A stretch of 64,000 nucleotides of DNA from Zhengitettix transpicula (taxonomy: Eukaryota > Arthropoda > Insecta > Orthoptera > Tetrigidae). Positions within the stretch are counted from its first letter, which is position 1. Each line of letters starts with the position of its first letter. Of this stretch, positions 61,256 to 64,000 are shown piece by piece. The position numbers and the translations under genes were made by a program. The notes under the pieces were generated by a model. It saw nothing but the letters and a program-made list of their open reading frames with translations, ran no database searches and was not told the DNA's origin. Location: positions 208,736,746 through 208,800,745 of the forward strand of contig CM073590.1 in NCBI GenBank assembly GCA_037074705.1, read 5' to 3'.

Positions 61256-62075
61256 GTAAAAATATATATATATTTATTTATGGAAAATTAAACTACGTTT
61301 CGTCCCTAATTTTGCGACTCTTCAGGTTGAAGTTTAACAAAATTTTGATTTAGATTCTTCCTTGACTGCCGGGGCAGAAAATAAATTATTAGTTTAATTT
61401 TCAATAAATAAATATACTTTTTGTGACTTCAAATTGGCTGTTGTTTATTATAATATATAAATATATGGGCCAGCCCATGTTTGGGGTTCTAGGCATTTTC
61501 TAGCATTGCTCATAGAATAACGCGTCATTGAACAATACATTTGAGTTTTCAACAGCCTTTATCAAAGATGGGATCAGATTTCTCAATAACTAATACTGTT
61601 TTGTCAAAAATGATGGAAAATAATTTCTTTCGCAGATGACACGTATTCTCTGGAAATGAAGATGAATTCATGAGGAAGCACAACGTAACAAAATCTGTAT
61701 ATGTGCTATTTACATGTTAAGAACCACCATGTGAAAAAAGAGATACCAATTATTCAAATATTTTGTGATACTCCTCATGATATGACAATGTATAGGGTGG
61801 CACGTGTTATAATAATTATATACTTTGTCTAGAGTTTCACTCGATAGTTACTTAAAATTTAAATGGATGTATATCGTCTTACTTTTAGATGGAGAACGAA
61901 TAATTCGCCTGATGATTGACAAAACTATTAATATGGAATATAAATCTTGCAGAACAATTTAGAGGCAAAGGTTTGCTGCCTTGGCTCTAAATTGTTTTGC
62001 TTAATTTATATCCAAAATTATTAAACCTGAAGAGGTCCTAAAAGAAGTAGAAACGTCGTTTATTTAATGTTTTGT
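61256..62075. repeat. Family C inverted pair with hammerhead-like cores
   Basis: A minus-orientation core (61295-61326) reads CTGAAGAGTCGC ... GGGACGAAACGTAG, in which GTC and GAC close a stem with a G-C pair next to CTGAAGA and GAAAC. A plus-orientation core (62026-62057) reads CCTGAAGAGGTCC ... GTAGAAACGTCG. The flanks also match in inverse orientation (A+T-rich tails). Between them, 61953-61996 forms a separate hairpin. Confidence 0.6.
61953..61996. repeat. Short hairpin
   Basis: AACAATTTAGAGGCAAAGG pairs with CCTTGGCTCTAAATTGTT across a loop of about 7-8 nt, with one mismatch and one bulge. Confidence 0.6.
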
Positions 62076-63034
62076 TAAAAAAAACTATTAATTCAACCAT
62101 GCATCCCCTAGGACTTGATAATTGAACGAGCTCCAAGCTGAATTTATCCCCAACCGCCGTAAAATAGTCAATCTTCATATTTTTTCTGTCTACTCAAATT
62201 AATCGATTCCGAGTTCTGGATCAAGAAAATGTTTTGGTATCCTTTATTTCCATCAATTTCATTGACAAGTTAATTCATTTGACTGTTCAGGGAATAGGTA
62301 AAATTCTACTGTACACTACACTAAATTTCTAAATATACTTTGTTTTCAGTTCATACTTTAAGTGACGTTTTTGTATACGTAGTATTGGACCTAATTCTGA
62401 AAGCGTATTTATTCTCACGTATACTTCCATCTATTACTTTCTTATTTTGTAGGCAAGTCCATTCTATTCGCAGCATACTAATTTTCTGGTTGAGATTGCG
62501 AGGTACGTTCGACCATTGCGACGCTTGAAAGACTTTGCGTGTTGTGGTACTCCGAGTTATCACGACACGATTAGTCAACTTCCTGCTAAACGTCACTTAG
62601 GAGTTTCTTCTTTATAATGAGCCAAAATTGCATTATTGAATTGTTGGTTTCAGTCGATTTATAGACAGGTATTAAATATTAAGTGATAGCGCTGAATATA
62701 TATTCGTCAGTAAAATATAAACTGTCTAAATTAAGTGTGAAAGGTCAACGACTTACAACTTGTTAGCTAGTTAGTTTTCGCTGGGAAAACGCCTCTACTT
62801 TCATTACAATCACTTCAAATTTCTCTTATTGTGTTCTTCAGATTTCATTTAAATGCCCTAGTATAATGTTTTAGGATCAATTTTTTTAAAATAATTGCCT
62901 ATAAAAGTTTATGCATAACATTATTAACTCAGGCATTAATATAATTACGTGAATAGCCGGTGAGACAATTGAGGTTTCAGGTTTACTTGCGTTCTTATGT
63001 TAATTAAATAATACAAATCTGTTTTCATTATTAG
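62076..63034 (+). other. Upstream region / 5' intron of Rala
   Basis: No gene is supported. The stretch ends in a TTTTCATTATTAG acceptor at about 63034, so an upstream non-coding Rala exon probably lies to the left. I could not place it. Confidence 0.4.
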
Positions 63035-63115
63035 CGAGTGTCTAACGAAGCAGTTGCATGTGGAAAGTCAACTGACGCACATAGTTTCGTGTTCCATTCA
63101 AATCCTATAAGAAAT
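63035..63115 (+). promoter_or_regulatory. Rala 5' leader with a short uORF
   Basis: Probable 5' UTR from the acceptor at 63034 to the Rala ATG. An out-of-frame ATG at 63058-63060 opens a five-codon reading frame that stops at 63073-63075, which could lower translation. The Rala frame itself stays open back to the acceptor without an ATG. Confidence 0.45.

Positions 63116-64000
<885 letters not shown>

Overview
This is a window of eukaryotic nuclear DNA from an insect. Spliced genes with GT-AG introns, A+T-rich introns and spacers, very sparse coding sequence and many decayed retroelements all point this way, and the proteins are closest to insect families. The large first intron and mixed retroelement load would suit a big-genome hemimetabolous insect such as a cockroach, termite or stick insect, but that is a guess. 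No bacterial, plasmid, phage or CRISPR features are visible.

Genes, left to right: (1) a Drak/STK17-type serine/threonine kinase on the + strand, seven coding exons from 8499 to 49484, 775 aa, with a first coding intron of 36.8 kb; (2) MZT1 (MOZART1), a small gamma-tubulin complex protein, on the minus strand at 53181-53417; (3) a securin-like separase inhibitor on the + strand, four exons from 55906 to 58160, 241 aa; (4) the first two coding exons of the Ral GTPase Rala on the + strand (63116-63412), running off the right edge. Drak and MZT1 converge; MZT1 and securin diverge. MZT1 and securin both act in mitosis, Drak in actomyosin control and Rala in exocyst and cortical signalling. They are not an operon.

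The rest is intergenic or intronic and is dominated by repeats. I see at least nine 3'-end fragments of non-LTR retrotransposons from several clades (jockey-like, an RNase H-bearing I/R1/LOA-like one, and others), a Penelope-like element with its GIY-YIG endonuclease, two tRNA-derived SINE copies, a Helitron-like element, a 1 kb terminal-inverted-repeat element with a 177-residue open frame, a 2.3 kb inverted-repeat structure at the left edge, a 0.5 kb foldback element, and three copies of a roughly 300 bp foldback family in Drak intron 1.

The most interesting pattern is that several unrelated-looking repeat families share a CTGANGA ... GAAAC(GT) core, the signature of a hammerhead ribozyme, usually as inverted pairs. 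One of these families lies directly downstream of the Penelope-like endonuclease. Several cores are imperfect, so this is a hypothesis. I found no gene system that I would call new.
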